This document shows positions 42,770 through 51,815 of a stretch of 64,000 bases of DNA, piece after piece. The translations under genes were made by a program, and so were the position numbers. A model generated the notes under the pieces. The model searched no databases and was not told the DNA's origin. It saw only the letters and a program-made list of their open reading frames with translations. Source of the stretch: CAZLKT01 sp964560205. GTDB taxonomy: Bacteria; Pseudomonadota; Alphaproteobacteria; Holosporales; Holosporaceae. The stretch is from NCBI GenBank assembly GCA_964560205.1, contig CAZLKT010000002.1, positions 1-64,000 on the forward strand. The letters are read 5' to 3'. The stretch's first letter is position 1; every line of letters starts with the position of its first letter.

Positions 42770-45034
42770 CTATGCAACAGCGACGACGGGCACCTTCTGC
42801 GCCGCATCGCCAGTCGCCTTCTCTGGTTTTTTGACCTCTTGCACCTTCTGAGGATTATTTTGCGAGGGGTGCCCTATTCCCGCTTGGTTTGCTTTCCTTT
42901 GATGTTCTTTTCCTTTTTTTCTCAAAACACGAACATCGTGGAGAGTGGGATGGGGAAGAGGTTCCCTCTCATCCTGTACTGGGACAAACAGAGGATTATC
43001 TTCTTGATCCTGAACAAAAGAAAACCATGCATTTCTGTGATCCTCATAGTAATCCATGGGATTATAGAACGTTACATTGAGCCCCAAATGCCGAGCGTTC
43101 AACTTGCCCTCCATGCTGAGAACATAGTAAGAGTTTTTGATAAGCTCTCCCATGGTTTCAATATAGCTTTGATACGCCTTAGACCACTCATCCTGAACCT
43201 GGAGCACACCAAGAAAGTCCTGCTCTCCCAAAGCATTTTCCAACTCCACAGATTGCAAAGCAACACGGCTGTTTTCCAACCATATACGACAGGATGTGAC
43301 ATTCTCCTTGGATGCCTGAAGGGCGGCAAAGAAACTCCTGCACTGGCTGTACACTCTTCTACGCGCTTCTTCCACCTTCAATCGAGCCGCCTTCAACATC
43401 TGTTGCGCATCACGCAAGAGAGAGCTGTTTACACCTCGACTATAAATAGGCATGGAAAAAACCACCCCCACATTAGCCTCCACACGAAACCGCCGAGAGT
43501 CCCGATTCCCAAGGGTGGGATCATCCTCATCTCCCTCCTGCCATGACGTTGTTTTGCTGTACTCTTTGTTATAGTTGGGACCAGCAGATGCAGTGAGATC
43601 CACATTAGGCAAAAATTTTGCTGATACCTCTTCCAAAGCATGCCGAGCCGCAAACTCTTGAAATTTTTCCTGCAGAATTTCTGGATTATACGCCAATGCA
43701 TTTTTTTCCAAATCCTCAACCGTATCTGGCAAAATGCTGTACGGCTCCGGCATGGAAAGAGATGGAGCTAAATTCGCACCACACAAACTTGCCAACGCAG
43801 CCCGAGCAGACACGAGATCCGCCTCCGCACTTCTCACCCTCATGGTAGCTCCAGAAAGCTTTGAGTCCACCATGGCCACATCGGAGAGCTTCTTCTCTCC
43901 AAAAACCTCTCGAAGACGTTCCTGCTTTGATAATTCGTTGTTATACAGCTCCAACATCCGCTCCTTAGCAAGAACCACCTGCCCCACCACCACTTTCACA
44001 TAGGCCGTCACCACTTCTCTAAAAACCGCCTGTTCTTTCGCATCAAGGGCTGCCAACTGAGATCTCACATTTTGCTCGCCTTTCTCTATGGCAGCAGTAT
44101 TGGAACCACCACTGAAAATATTTTGATTCAACTGCACAGCAAGATGAGACGAATTATTGTTCTCATTCTCATGACTCAAGCTCGTGGGACCCCTCACAGG
44201 AATCGTAGAACGAGAGCGAAGACTGTTGGAGTTATGATGAAATCGCTCACTGCCTTCCAAGGTAATGAGCGGTCTGTTGGTGGCATTGGCCTGGGAGAGC
44301 GTCTCCACAGAGCGATTAAAGTTTATCCGTGCTTCTTGCAAATCAGGATTTTTGTTGTAAGCATGGGCCAAAGCATCATCCAAATTTTCCACATAGCCGC
44401 TGGGAGAGATTTTATGAAGTTTTCCCTCTCGTTTATACAGCGTTGTGCGCCCCCAAGGGTCCTCTCCCTTTACCCCTGGCATCCAGGAATCCCCATCTTT
44501 AAAAAAATCCTCCGGGGACAAAATAAGCTCATCTTCATCCTTCGTATGCTTTTTCTTCAAACTTGGAGCAGCTCCTTGACGGTACGTACTTGCATCAGAC
44601 CGATCATCCATAAAGTTCAATGGGCCCTTTGGGGGCTCTCCACTTTTGAGAATAGGAAACGCCGTTTCCATGCGTATGGTAGAAATGGGCGTAGAAAATT
44701 TTGGCGGAATAATGGAAAACCTTGAATCCGCTTCCTGCTTCTGATTCTCTTGGGGTTGAAGAATGTCTGCAAAAGAATCCAATACAGTTTTTGCAGGATC
44801 CTGGAGAGGTTGATCCACCCCCACGTCTTTCTTCTCTTCCTCTTTTTTTGGAGCAATGTCCTGGAGCGGCTGCTCTTCCCCCTGTTTTATGACAGGTTGC
44901 GCGTCTTCCTGTTTCTGATTCGAGTCTTTGACCTGATCTGGAGCTGCTTCAGCCTGAATACATGCACCCGATCCATAAAGAACTACACTTAAAAAGCATA
45001 TCCTCACCAAGGAGGAAAAATGAGCCAATGTCAC
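42770..45034 (-). CDS. tolC: TolC-family outer membrane channel with long N-terminal extension
   Basis: A 754-residue protein. The C-terminal 520 residues are the OEP fold: LDDALAHAYNKNPDLQEARI near residue 220, repeated helical blocks (VLAKERMLELYNNELSKQER, RLREVFGEKKLSDVAMV), and the second half beginning RHALEEVSAKFLPNVDLTAS. The first about 215 residues (after a signal-like start) are a Lys/Glu/Gln-rich low-complexity region not found in ordinary TolC. TolC forms the exit duct for type I secretion and efflux. The start is a GTG with no clear ribosome site, so the true N-terminus is uncertain. Confidence 0.82.
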   Translation of the reverse strand: MTLAHFSSLVRICFLSVVLYGSGACIQAEAAPDQVKDSNQKQEDAQPVIKQGEEQPLQDIAPKKEEEKKDVGVDQPLQDPAKTVLDSFADILQPQENQKQEADSRFSIIPPKFSTPISTIRMETAFPILKSGEPPKGPLNFMDDRSDASTYRQGAAPSLKKKHTKDEDELILSPEDFFKDGDSWMPGVKGEDPWGRTTLYKREGKLHKISPSGYVENLDDALAHAYNKNPDLQEARINFNRSVETLSQANATNRPLITLEGSERFHHNSNSLRSRSTIPVRGPTSLSHENENNNSSHLAVQLNQNIFSGGSNTAAIEKGEQNVRSQLAALDAKEQAVFREVVTAYVKVVVGQVVLAKERMLELYNNELSKQERLREVFGEKKLSDVAMVDSKLSGATMRVRSAEADLVSARAALASLCGANLAPSLSMPEPYSILPDTVEDLEKNALAYNPEILQEKFQEFAARHALEEVSAKFLPNVDLTASAGPNYNKEYSKTTSWQEGDEDDPTLGNRDSRRFRVEANVGVVFSMPIYSRGVNSSLLRDAQQMLKAARLKVEEARRRVYSQCRSFFAALQASKENVTSCRIWLENSRVALQSVELENALGEQDFLGVLQVQDEWSKAYQSYIETMGELIKNSYYVLSMEGKLNARHLGLNVTFYNPMDYYEDHRNAWFSFVQDQEDNPLFVPVQDEREPLPHPTLHDVRVLRKKGKEHQRKANQAGIGHPSQNNPQKVQEVKKPEKATGDAAQKVPVVAVA

Positions 45035-45148
45035 AGAGATAAAAAAGTAAAGAAAATATTACTGTCATCTTAATACAAAAAAAAATCTTTGCACAGAGGA
45101 AAAGTAGTTTTTTTTTCTGAAAAGGAGTAAAAGAAGTGGGGGGCGTAT

Positions 45149-45565
45149 ATGTGGGATGGTATGTTTATGATGTCTTGTTTGACGTTTCTTGTGCTTCTTC
45201 TCTGTTTTTGTGGCATGGCGCACGCTGATGCAAAGACCTTTTCCATTCCAGATGAGCTTCTCTACCCAGCGGGAATATGTGGATTTTTTCTTGTCAAAAG
45301 TCATCCTCTTTTTCTCCAGAAGATAATACTTTCCCTAGGAATAGGTCTCGTTTTTTGGTTCTATAAAAAGCAAAGGCAAACTGTGGGATGGGGGGATATA
45401 AAGCTTTTTGTCCTCTGCACCCTTATCCTTCCCGTGGAAATGGTACCATGTTTCTTTCTTTTTTGTGGGTGCTTTGGAGCCCTTTCCCATAGGATACGTC
45501 AAAGAAAAGTATGCCCTTTCGCACCAGCCATTGTCGCCAGCTTTACCTGGATTTTTTTATACTAA
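45149..45565 (+). CDS. Minimal type IV prepilin peptidase (A24)
   Basis: A 138-residue membrane protein matching only the catalytic half of PilD/GspO-type prepilin peptidases. The two Asp of the active site are in HADAKTFSIPDELLYPAG and GWGDIKLFVL (GxGD). The CPFAPAIVAS near the end matches the usual PFGPxL block. The N-terminal N-methyltransferase domain with its Cys motif is missing. It would cleave leaders of pilin-like proteins of a type II secretion or type IV pilus system, none of which lies in this window. A GGGGGG ribosome site precedes the ATG. Confidence 0.72.
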   Translation: MWDGMFMMSCLTFLVLLLCFCGMAHADAKTFSIPDELLYPAGICGFFLVKSHPLFLQKIILSLGIGLVFWFYKKQRQTVGWGDIKLFVLCTLILPVEMVPCFFLFCGCFGALSHRIRQRKVCPFAPAIVASFTWIFLY

Positions 45566-45613
45566 GTCACAGCAACAGGAAAAATTACAGTGGAGATAGG
45601 AAAAAAAATAATC

Positions 45614-45687
45614 TTGCGGGAGTAGGATTTGAACCTACGGCCTTCAGGTTATGAGCCTGACGAGCTACCAAGCTGCTCCATCCCGCA
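45614..45687 (-). tRNA. Initiator tRNA-Met (CAU)
   Basis: A 74-base tRNA without encoded CCA. The D arm GAGCAGCTTGGTAGCTC, anticodon loop CTCATAA and the TTCAAAT T loop identify it as initiator. The anticodon stem is TCAGG/CCTGA (A29-U41 rather than G29-C41), as in other alphaproteobacteria. The first base is U facing A72, whereas most bacterial initiators have an unpaired C1-A72. A run of eight T follows as terminator. Confidence 0.92.
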
Positions 45688-45831
45688 TAATCATTCTTCC
45701 CTTTTTTTATAAAAGAGTCAATGCATGACCTGAAAAAAAGCTCCTCCCCAGAAAAAGCGTAATTTGCTTTTCCATATAAAAAGTCAATAAGATAAAAGAA
45801 GCGGATTTTCACCAAGGTGTACACTTTGATC

Positions 45832-47889
45832 ATGAAGAAAATTGCAGTTTTCCTCCTCTGTACACACAGTATCCTGTCCCCTCACGTATCCATAAGCAAA
45901 AAAGTTATCTTGCCCTCTCCTGCAGAACTGCATGTGAAGACCATGGTTTTGTCATCTAAAAGCCATATCCTTGGACCATCCATGCTCTATAGGGTACAAA
46001 AATGCTATGAATCACCGTTGTGGAGGAACTATTTCCCACTCACATTAGCCTATGCACAAAAATGTGCAGAACACGTATACCTCCGTCACCTGAAAGGAAA
46101 AGAGAGAAAGACACTTCTTGCTCGCGACTGCGAAAGTCTTCTGCTCTTTTTCCAAAAGCACCCACCGGTATCTTGTGAGGGGTGGGAAATATATACAATG
46201 CTGTGCGCTTTTCGCAAAAAATCCACAAAATCTCTCCGGTCCGCGGTCATATCTTTTTGGCACAAGAAAAGCGGACTTTCAGCCCAACAGTACAAGTTTT
46301 TCCTCAAGAACTTTGGCACCTTCTTCTCTCCATCTTGCCACACAAAAAGATTACGTCTCCTCATGGGAGAAAAAAGAAATACAGAAATAAAAGAGTTTTG
46401 CACAGCTCTCCGCGCCCATAAGAAGTGCCCTGCATCTTTTCTTTTCATGGCAAAGCTATTACAGGAAAAATTTTCCTGGAAAAACACTGAATACCATAAC
46501 ATGTATGGCCATTACCAAGACGATCCTCTCGTGCAGGAGGCATATTTTCTCTATCTTCTGAGGTACCATGAGAAGGAATCTTTGGAAGAGATGGAGAAAA
46601 GACTCGGCATGGCCTATGCTTTGTTGACAAAACTCTGTCCACAGAAAAAAGATACGCCGTGGCATGAGGGCATTCAAAAACACATTGTGCACATGGCTGT
46701 ATGCTATAAAAGAGCTGCCCATGACACCCCTCTCCCAGAAAAACATCGTCATGCGCTTTTAGAAAAAGCCATTGATGTGCTGCATCATGGGGAAAAATTT
46801 TTTCCTTGCGGAAGCCATCTGTGGCAAGAGGCTTTGTGGACCAAGGGCATCATATATATGGCCCTCCACATGCCCGCTGAAGCCCTGAAATGCTTTCAGA
46901 GGATCTCATCCACCCAGAAAAAAATATCCCATCATTGCACCAAAAGAGAGATTGCACGAAGTTTGTACTATGAGGGCTTATGTTGGGAGCGGCTGCACAA
47001 TAAGAAAAAAGCCATGAACGCTTTCCGCAAGGCCACCACGTACAAACAATTTTTTTATGGACAGGTAGCCCATGCAAAAATAGGGGAAACCATTACCCTC
47101 TCCTTTGTGCCCCTCTCTCAAAAAAAGCTGTGCTCGTCACCTCTTTCCGTGGAAATCTTCTCCATTTTGGCCCAGTGGAAAAAATGTGATGCAAAGGCTC
47201 GCAATGATGCACCCCTCACCATCTTTCTTCAGGAAGCCGCCCCCCATATCAAAAAGGAAAAAACCTATGGCACCTTTATAGATTTTTTGCAAAAATGGGT
47301 TCCTGATTTCTCCCTTCATTTTGCGCGGAAAGTTCTCCCAAAGGATGGAAGCACTGTCTTCAAAGCATTATACCCAACGCTGCCTCCACATGTCATGGCT
47401 CGAAGTGAGCCCCTCCTCTCTCTGGTTCATGCCATTATTCGACAAGAAACAAGCTTTCATGAAAAGGCGGTGGATGCCTTCAATGGAAGAGGGCTCATGC
47501 AGCTTTCCCCTGAAACAGCCAAGGAATATGCACAACGCCTTCAAATTCCTTATAACGAAGCCATGCTTTTAGATGCGAAATATAATGTGCGTTTGGGAAC
47601 CGCCATGGTGTCCCGATACATTACCCTCTTTCAGGGAAACTATTTTGTGGCAATGGCCGCATATAATGCAGGCCTTGGAAGAGTATGGGCATGGATTGGA
47701 AATCAGAAAGTAGAAAGCGGAATAGAGAATTGTGTCCAGTGGATGGAAAACATCCCCCTGCTCACCACAAAAAATTACGTGGAAAATGTTTTGGAAAACA
47801 GTGTGATCTATCATGCACTTTTTTCTTCCCCCGTAAAACCGGAGGACTGGGTTGCCATGACAAAAACCTTCCAAAGAAAACCCCATTAA
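45832..47889 (+). CDS. slt: Soluble lytic transglycosylase Slt
   Basis: A 685-residue exported Slt70-type murein lytic transglycosylase (GH23). Signal peptide KKIAVFLLCTHSILSPHVS; a long alpha-superhelical domain with TPR-like pairs (LWQEALWTKGIIYMALHMPA); and the C-terminal SLT domain with catalytic Glu in HAIIRQETSFHEKA, GRGLMQLSPETAKEYA and AAYNAGLGRVWAWIG. It cuts glycan strands, forming anhydromuramyl ends. Start at ATG 45832; an in-frame GTG (45817) is weaker. Confidence 0.9.
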   Translation: MKKIAVFLLCTHSILSPHVSISKKVILPSPAELHVKTMVLSSKSHILGPSMLYRVQKCYESPLWRNYFPLTLAYAQKCAEHVYLRHLKGKERKTLLARDCESLLLFFQKHPPVSCEGWEIYTMLCAFRKKSTKSLRSAVISFWHKKSGLSAQQYKFFLKNFGTFFSPSCHTKRLRLLMGEKRNTEIKEFCTALRAHKKCPASFLFMAKLLQEKFSWKNTEYHNMYGHYQDDPLVQEAYFLYLLRYHEKESLEEMEKRLGMAYALLTKLCPQKKDTPWHEGIQKHIVHMAVCYKRAAHDTPLPEKHRHALLEKAIDVLHHGEKFFPCGSHLWQEALWTKGIIYMALHMPAEALKCFQRISSTQKKISHHCTKREIARSLYYEGLCWERLHNKKKAMNAFRKATTYKQFFYGQVAHAKIGETITLSFVPLSQKKLCSSPLSVEIFSILAQWKKCDAKARNDAPLTIFLQEAAPHIKKEKTYGTFIDFLQKWVPDFSLHFARKVLPKDGSTVFKALYPTLPPHVMARSEPLLSLVHAIIRQETSFHEKAVDAFNGRGLMQLSPETAKEYAQRLQIPYNEAMLLDAKYNVRLGTAMVSRYITLFQGNYFVAMAAYNAGLGRVWAWIGNQKVESGIENCVQWMENIPLLTTKNYVENVLENSVIYHALFSSPVKPEDWVAMTKTFQRKPH

Positions 47890-48162
47890 AGCATTGGTGG
47901 TATGAAAATTTCATGAAGTTTCATGTAATGCTGTCACCCACAGCACCATGTGCTCTGGAACGCAACCACACTGGATACTTGTATAGCACCTCGAGACAGT
48001 CATACATTCATGAAGCTTATGCTCCATTCACGAAAAAGTTATCCTTCCATGAGACGATTACACCAAGAACGCAAAAAAGCGCCGAAGGAGGCTCTTCCCT
48101 CCCTCGACGCATAATGCTTTTCCTGCCGATGCAGTTTTGCTGTAACCTTTACTTTTTCTTAC
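47890..48162. other. Convergent intergenic region
   Basis: Between the ends of slt (plus) and the outer-membrane protein (minus). No convincing gene or terminator; a 34-codon frame (48014-48115) has no ribosome site. Confidence 0.5.
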
Positions 48163-49335
48163 TCATCCAAAATGAAAGCGAAGTCCGCAGGTCACAGCAA
48201 GAACATTGGCTGCTCCCAGATTTAAATCCATGTTCACAGATTCATGGCCGCCCAGATCAAGATCTACAGGAACATGAAAAGTCAAACCATCGGAAACGGT
48301 CTTATCTGGATTAATGATCATCTTCACACCTGTCAGGAGAGAAGTACTCTCATTGAATTTATACTGGAAACTCGCTCCAAAAAGCACCCCATTTCGATGG
48401 ACACAAATCTCTTCAATAGAGTCCATGGCTGGAATGTCAACAACATCGAAGCCATCCTCACCATCCCCTGTAAAAGTCCATGCACCAGTTGTTGGCGTTA
48501 ACGTGCCACCATCGTTTACGACAAAATAGTCTATGAAGTTAGCCTTATCCCCGAAAGACCCCTCACCAAATTGCCCTGTAATATAAGACTCGTTTATCAC
48601 AAAACCCGCTTGAAAACTGCATGCAGTCTTCTCTGATAAAATATAAGATAAACTTGCCGCAGCGTCGAAAAAGAAATTACTCTTTACACTAATACTCAGA
48701 TCCATATCGTCTTCGAGAGAAATGGTAGTTGCCGCACCACCCTCACCGGGAACATTCTGCATAACCTGTTGTGCCAGAGTGACTTTATCATCCGTATCAC
48801 CATGAAAAGCACCATTCAAGTGACGATATTCTATGTTCCCTCTTACGTTTGACTCAGTTCCCAACACAGCGTTGGAGAAGCCGCAAGTACGACTTACAGG
48901 ACTAATCTTCTGAGAGCTCATCTGAGTGCCTCCGCTCACATACATAGCCTCTAATGCAAGACCAAGACAAAAACGTGGCCCCACCACAGCGTTCCACCCA
49001 AACCTTATATCTCCCATAACAGAAGTTCCATAATTTACAAATGTACCATCCCCAGAGTAGTCTCTTGAGAAAGAAAATGTTCCCAATCCGAGTTCATCAG
49101 GAATCTGATAAAATCCAGTAGGAGCAACTGGGTCCTGCTCCGGGGTTATGATCAAATCAGAAGTTGACGTTTCCGCAACGCTGTTTCGACCACACAACCC
49201 CACCGCAAAATCCATAAAAGCTCCACTGAAATTCTTTGCAGGACACAACGGGTTTTTAGATGTAACCCCTTGTGTCTGTCCCGCATGCAGCATCACTACT
49301 GTCAAGACAGTAAGCAACCTAAAAATTTTCTTCAT
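48163..49335 (-). CDS. Predicted outer-membrane beta-barrel protein 1
   Basis: A 390-residue protein. Signal peptide MKKIFRLLTVLTVVMLHAGQ, then alternating-hydrophobicity strands (IRFGWNAVVGPRFCLGLALE, FFFDAAASLSYILSEKTACS, VLFGASFQYKFNESTSLLTG) and a last strand AVTCGLRFHFG with Phe near the end, typical of BamA-recognised barrels. AAGGAGG precedes the ATG at 49335. It is 47 bases downstream of a second barrel (49383-50522), so both may share its promoter. It could be a major surface protein; no specific family (OmpA, porin, P44) can be assigned. Confidence 0.68.
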   Translation of the reverse strand: MKKIFRLLTVLTVVMLHAGQTQGVTSKNPLCPAKNFSGAFMDFAVGLCGRNSVAETSTSDLIITPEQDPVAPTGFYQIPDELGLGTFSFSRDYSGDGTFVNYGTSVMGDIRFGWNAVVGPRFCLGLALEAMYVSGGTQMSSQKISPVSRTCGFSNAVLGTESNVRGNIEYRHLNGAFHGDTDDKVTLAQQVMQNVPGEGGAATTISLEDDMDLSISVKSNFFFDAAASLSYILSEKTACSFQAGFVINESYITGQFGEGSFGDKANFIDYFVVNDGGTLTPTTGAWTFTGDGEDGFDVVDIPAMDSIEEICVHRNGVLFGASFQYKFNESTSLLTGVKMIINPDKTVSDGLTFHVPVDLDLGGHESVNMDLNLGAANVLAVTCGLRFHFG

Positions 49336-49382
49336 AATAATCCTCCTTTCTGCAATGTTACAAATACCAAAGCTTCTCACCC

Positions 49383-50522
49383 TTACGTGTTATAAAGCAA
49401 TCCCACATGAAGCTCCATGGAACCAAGAGAATGGAGATCAAAAGTGACATCATCAGACTCATCACTATCTGGCTCAGTAAAACTAGTTGCTATAGCGTTT
49501 TTACCATAAATAGACCATTTCGCTTCAACGATACCTTGAAGATGATCATTTATGGGAAAACTTGCATAAGGAACGAGAACAAAACCCGAAAAAAGTCTGT
49601 GCGTTGACTCTAAGTCAACAGGTTCACTCACTGCATCATAATCTGTCAGAAGAGAAAAAGTACCAGCAGTCGTATAAAAAGCGGTAGCGTCCGCAACAAT
49701 TTGGTTCCACAAATTTATACTTTCATGCAAACCGGTATCAATGGAACCATCTACAGAATAAAAGCCCATGGAATAACCCAATTTCAGACCTAAAACACAG
49801 CTTGGATGTGCCCAGGAAAGTCCCAACAAAAAGTTAATGTTCCAATTGTTGTGCAAAGCAATCTGAAGATTTCCACCTCCGGCATAAGAAAACTCCGTTG
49901 ACTCCGGAACATCCAGAATGTTAATAGAATTTGCACCCAGAGCACTAGATACAACAGAGCTATTAGTAAAGACGGGCAGCCACGAAAATGGCAGAGATCT
50001 ATAACTAGAAGTTGTGGGCGCCTCCGTAGTAACCACAGTCGTAGGATCGGCAGAAATGGGTATATCCGTATTAACAGTGTTGGGCTTATAGCACGCACGA
50101 AACTCAGCACTTCCAAAAACACAATTACCCAGTCTGAAGTTTTTACCGATGACAGCATCTACAGCCACCTGTCCCGTACTTCCAACACCACTGCCGTAAG
50201 AAAGATCGTATGTTGTATCAAAAGTTGTCTCCACCCCTTCAATATGAGGCTGCACTGTAGGGTCTTCCACAAGATCCTTTTGACCGTTGGACATCATAAC
50301 TTTAGAAATAGGAATAGGCTCGGACGTCCTTTCTACGGTCTCTGGACCAACCACCTCGTCCACCTTATAACCAGTGATGGCAAAACCAACCACGCCTCCG
50401 AAATACGCAGCAGAAGCAAACCTGTTGCCGCGACCACTCTTATGTTCCGTATGCTCAGCACCAGCCGTGGCAGAAACAGCCATGGACGCCAGCATTCCTA
50501 AAAGCAGAAAACTTTTTTTCAT
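49383..50522 (-). CDS. Predicted outer-membrane beta-barrel protein 2
   Basis: A 379-residue protein with a signal peptide (KKSFLLLGMLASMAVSATAG) and barrel-like strands (FASAAYFGGVVGFAITGYKV, AVDAVIGKNFRLGNCVFGSA, HNNWNINFLLGLSWAHPSCV). The C-terminus ends SMELHVGLLYNT, a possible last strand without the usual terminal Phe. The ATG at 50522 is nine bases after AGGAGG; the in-frame GTG (50531) is too close to it. Controlled by a promoter with a T-tract spacer (50571-50599). Function unknown. Confidence 0.62.
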   Translation of the reverse strand: MKKSFLLLGMLASMAVSATAGAEHTEHKSGRGNRFASAAYFGGVVGFAITGYKVDEVVGPETVERTSEPIPISKVMMSNGQKDLVEDPTVQPHIEGVETTFDTTYDLSYGSGVGSTGQVAVDAVIGKNFRLGNCVFGSAEFRACYKPNTVNTDIPISADPTTVVTTEAPTTSSYRSLPFSWLPVFTNSSVVSSALGANSINILDVPESTEFSYAGGGNLQIALHNNWNINFLLGLSWAHPSCVLGLKLGYSMGFYSVDGSIDTGLHESINLWNQIVADATAFYTTAGTFSLLTDYDAVSEPVDLESTHRLFSGFVLVPYASFPINDHLQGIVEAKWSIYGKNAIATSFTEPDSDESDDVTFDLHSLGSMELHVGLLYNT

Positions 50523-50559
50523 ATTACTCACCCTCCTTGAGAAGTATTTTTTTTCCTTA

Positions 50560-50573
50560 ACTGTTCCAACAGT
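50560..50573. promoter_or_regulatory. Dyad overlapping the OMP promoter start site
   Basis: ACTGTT and AACAGT, separated by two bases, form an inverted repeat over the -10 and predicted start site of the promoter at 50571-50599. A repressor site is possible; no known consensus was matched. Confidence 0.4.
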
Positions 50574-50599
50574 GTGTAAAAAAAAAAATTGTCTGTCAA
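50571..50599 (-). promoter_or_regulatory. Promoter of the outer-membrane protein pair
   Basis: A perfect TTGACA (50594-50599, read on the minus strand) and a weak CACACT (50571-50576) lie 17 bases apart. The spacer holds 11 consecutive T (50578-50588 on the plus strand as A). Changes in that tract would alter the spacing. Confidence 0.5.
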
Positions 50600-50704
50600 G
50601 TAGTTAAGGTGTTTTTTTCTACAAGGAAACTAATCAGAAAATCCTTTACAAAAGATTTATTTTTTTGAAAAAAGTTTTTTTTCCTCTTTTTTCTCTGTGG
50701 GGGG

Positions 50705-50733
50705 TTGATATGGGGGAAAAAAGGCGATAGAAT
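50705..50733 (+). promoter_or_regulatory. Promoter of the 5S rRNA gene
   Basis: TTGATA (50705-50710) and TAGAAT (50728-50733) are 17 bases apart. Transcription would start about 26 bases before the 5S gene. Confidence 0.65.
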
Positions 50734-50765
50734 CGGAAACAGGTTCGTGGAAGAAAATCTTTCAT

Positions 50766-50883
50766 GGCCTGGTGGTTAAAGCGAGAGAAGAACACACGAT
50801 CCCATTTCGAACTCGAACGTGAAAGCTCTCAGCACCGATGGTATTGCGTCTTAAGGCGTGAGAGAGTAGGTCACTGCCAGCCT
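50766..50883 (+). rRNA. rrf: 5S ribosomal RNA
   Basis: Conserved stretches CACACGATCCCAT, CGAACTCGAACGTGAAA, CTCAGCACCGATGGTA and GAGAGTAGGTCACTGCC mark a 5S rRNA of about 118 bases, with 5' and 3' ends that pair. No 23S or 16S gene lies upstream; the gene before it is an outer-membrane protein on the other strand, so the 5S stands alone with its own promoter. End positions are good to a few bases. Confidence 0.93.
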
Positions 50884-51391
50884 TTGAAAGATTTTCCTCT
50901 CAGACGGACTGGTATAAAAAACTTTCCGATTTTATTGAAGAATATAATGCTATCTTTCTTATCTGTGCATGCATAATGGGAGGAAGGCTTTTTATTCTTG
51001 CCATGAATGAAGATTTTTAGCATGATGATGGGTCTCTCACGTATAACAGAGACAGGGAAAAATCCTCATTTTAGTGACAAGGATAGCATACATTCCCCCT
51101 GCTCCATGACTCCTAATGAGAAAAAAAATATCTTCTTTTGGGATTTGTGATTTCTTCCATGGGAAAAAAATATTTTGGCTATGGAGGGAGCTTTTTGACT
51201 GTATCCCCTACGATGGCCCCTTTGCACATGAAAGAAAAACACAGAGAAAAATTCTCACTTTATTTACAAGGATAGTGTACATTTTCCCTGCTCCATGATT
51301 TCTAATGAGAAAAAAAAATATCTTCTTTGGGACTTTTGATTTCTTCCATGGGAAAAAAATATTTTGGCTATGGAGGGAGATTTTTGACTGT

Positions 51392-51491
51392 NNNNNNNNN
51401 NNNNNNNNNNNNNNNNNNNNNNNNNNNNNNNNNNNNNNNNNNNNNNNNNNNNNNNNNNNNNNNNNNNNNNNNNNNNNNNNNNNNNNNNNNN
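51392..51491. other. Assembly gap with 55-bp overlapping edges
   Basis: Exactly 100 N inside the tandem array. The 55 bases before and after are identical, as at the gap of 3565-3664. The number of array units is therefore not known. Confidence 0.9.
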
Positions 51492-51787
51492 TGATTTCTT
51501 CCATGGGAAAAAAATATTTTGGCTATGGAGGGAGATTTTTGACTGTCCCCCCTACGATGGCCCCTTTGCATACGCAAGAGACGCACAAGGGAAAAGTTCT
51601 GACTTTATTTACAAGGATAGCATACATTCCCCCTGCTCCATGACTCCTAATGAGAAAAAAAATATCTTCTTTTGGGATTTGTGATTTCTTCCATGGGAAA
51701 AAAATATTTTGGCTATGGAGGGAGCTTTTTAACTGTACCCCCTACGACAACTCCTTTGCACATGAAAGAAAGACACAGAGAAAAATT

Positions 51788-51815
51788 CTGACTTTATTTA
51801 CAAAAATGGTATACA
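51788..51815 (+). promoter_or_regulatory. Candidate patatin promoter
   Basis: CTGACT and TATACA are 16 bases apart, about 60 bases before the patatin ATG. The same stretch occurs, diverged, in each array unit, so similar start sites may precede every unit. Confidence 0.4.

Noticed and set aside
42692..43546. 284-codon plus-strand frame
   Set aside because: Antisense to the tolC gene, which has clear OEP motifs in the other strand.
48014..48115. 34-codon plus-strand frame (MKLMLHSRKSYPSMRR)
   Set aside because: No ribosome site or promoter and very short.
50900..51100. 23S or 16S rRNA next to the 5S gene
   Set aside because: Neither flank contains rRNA-like conserved stretches.
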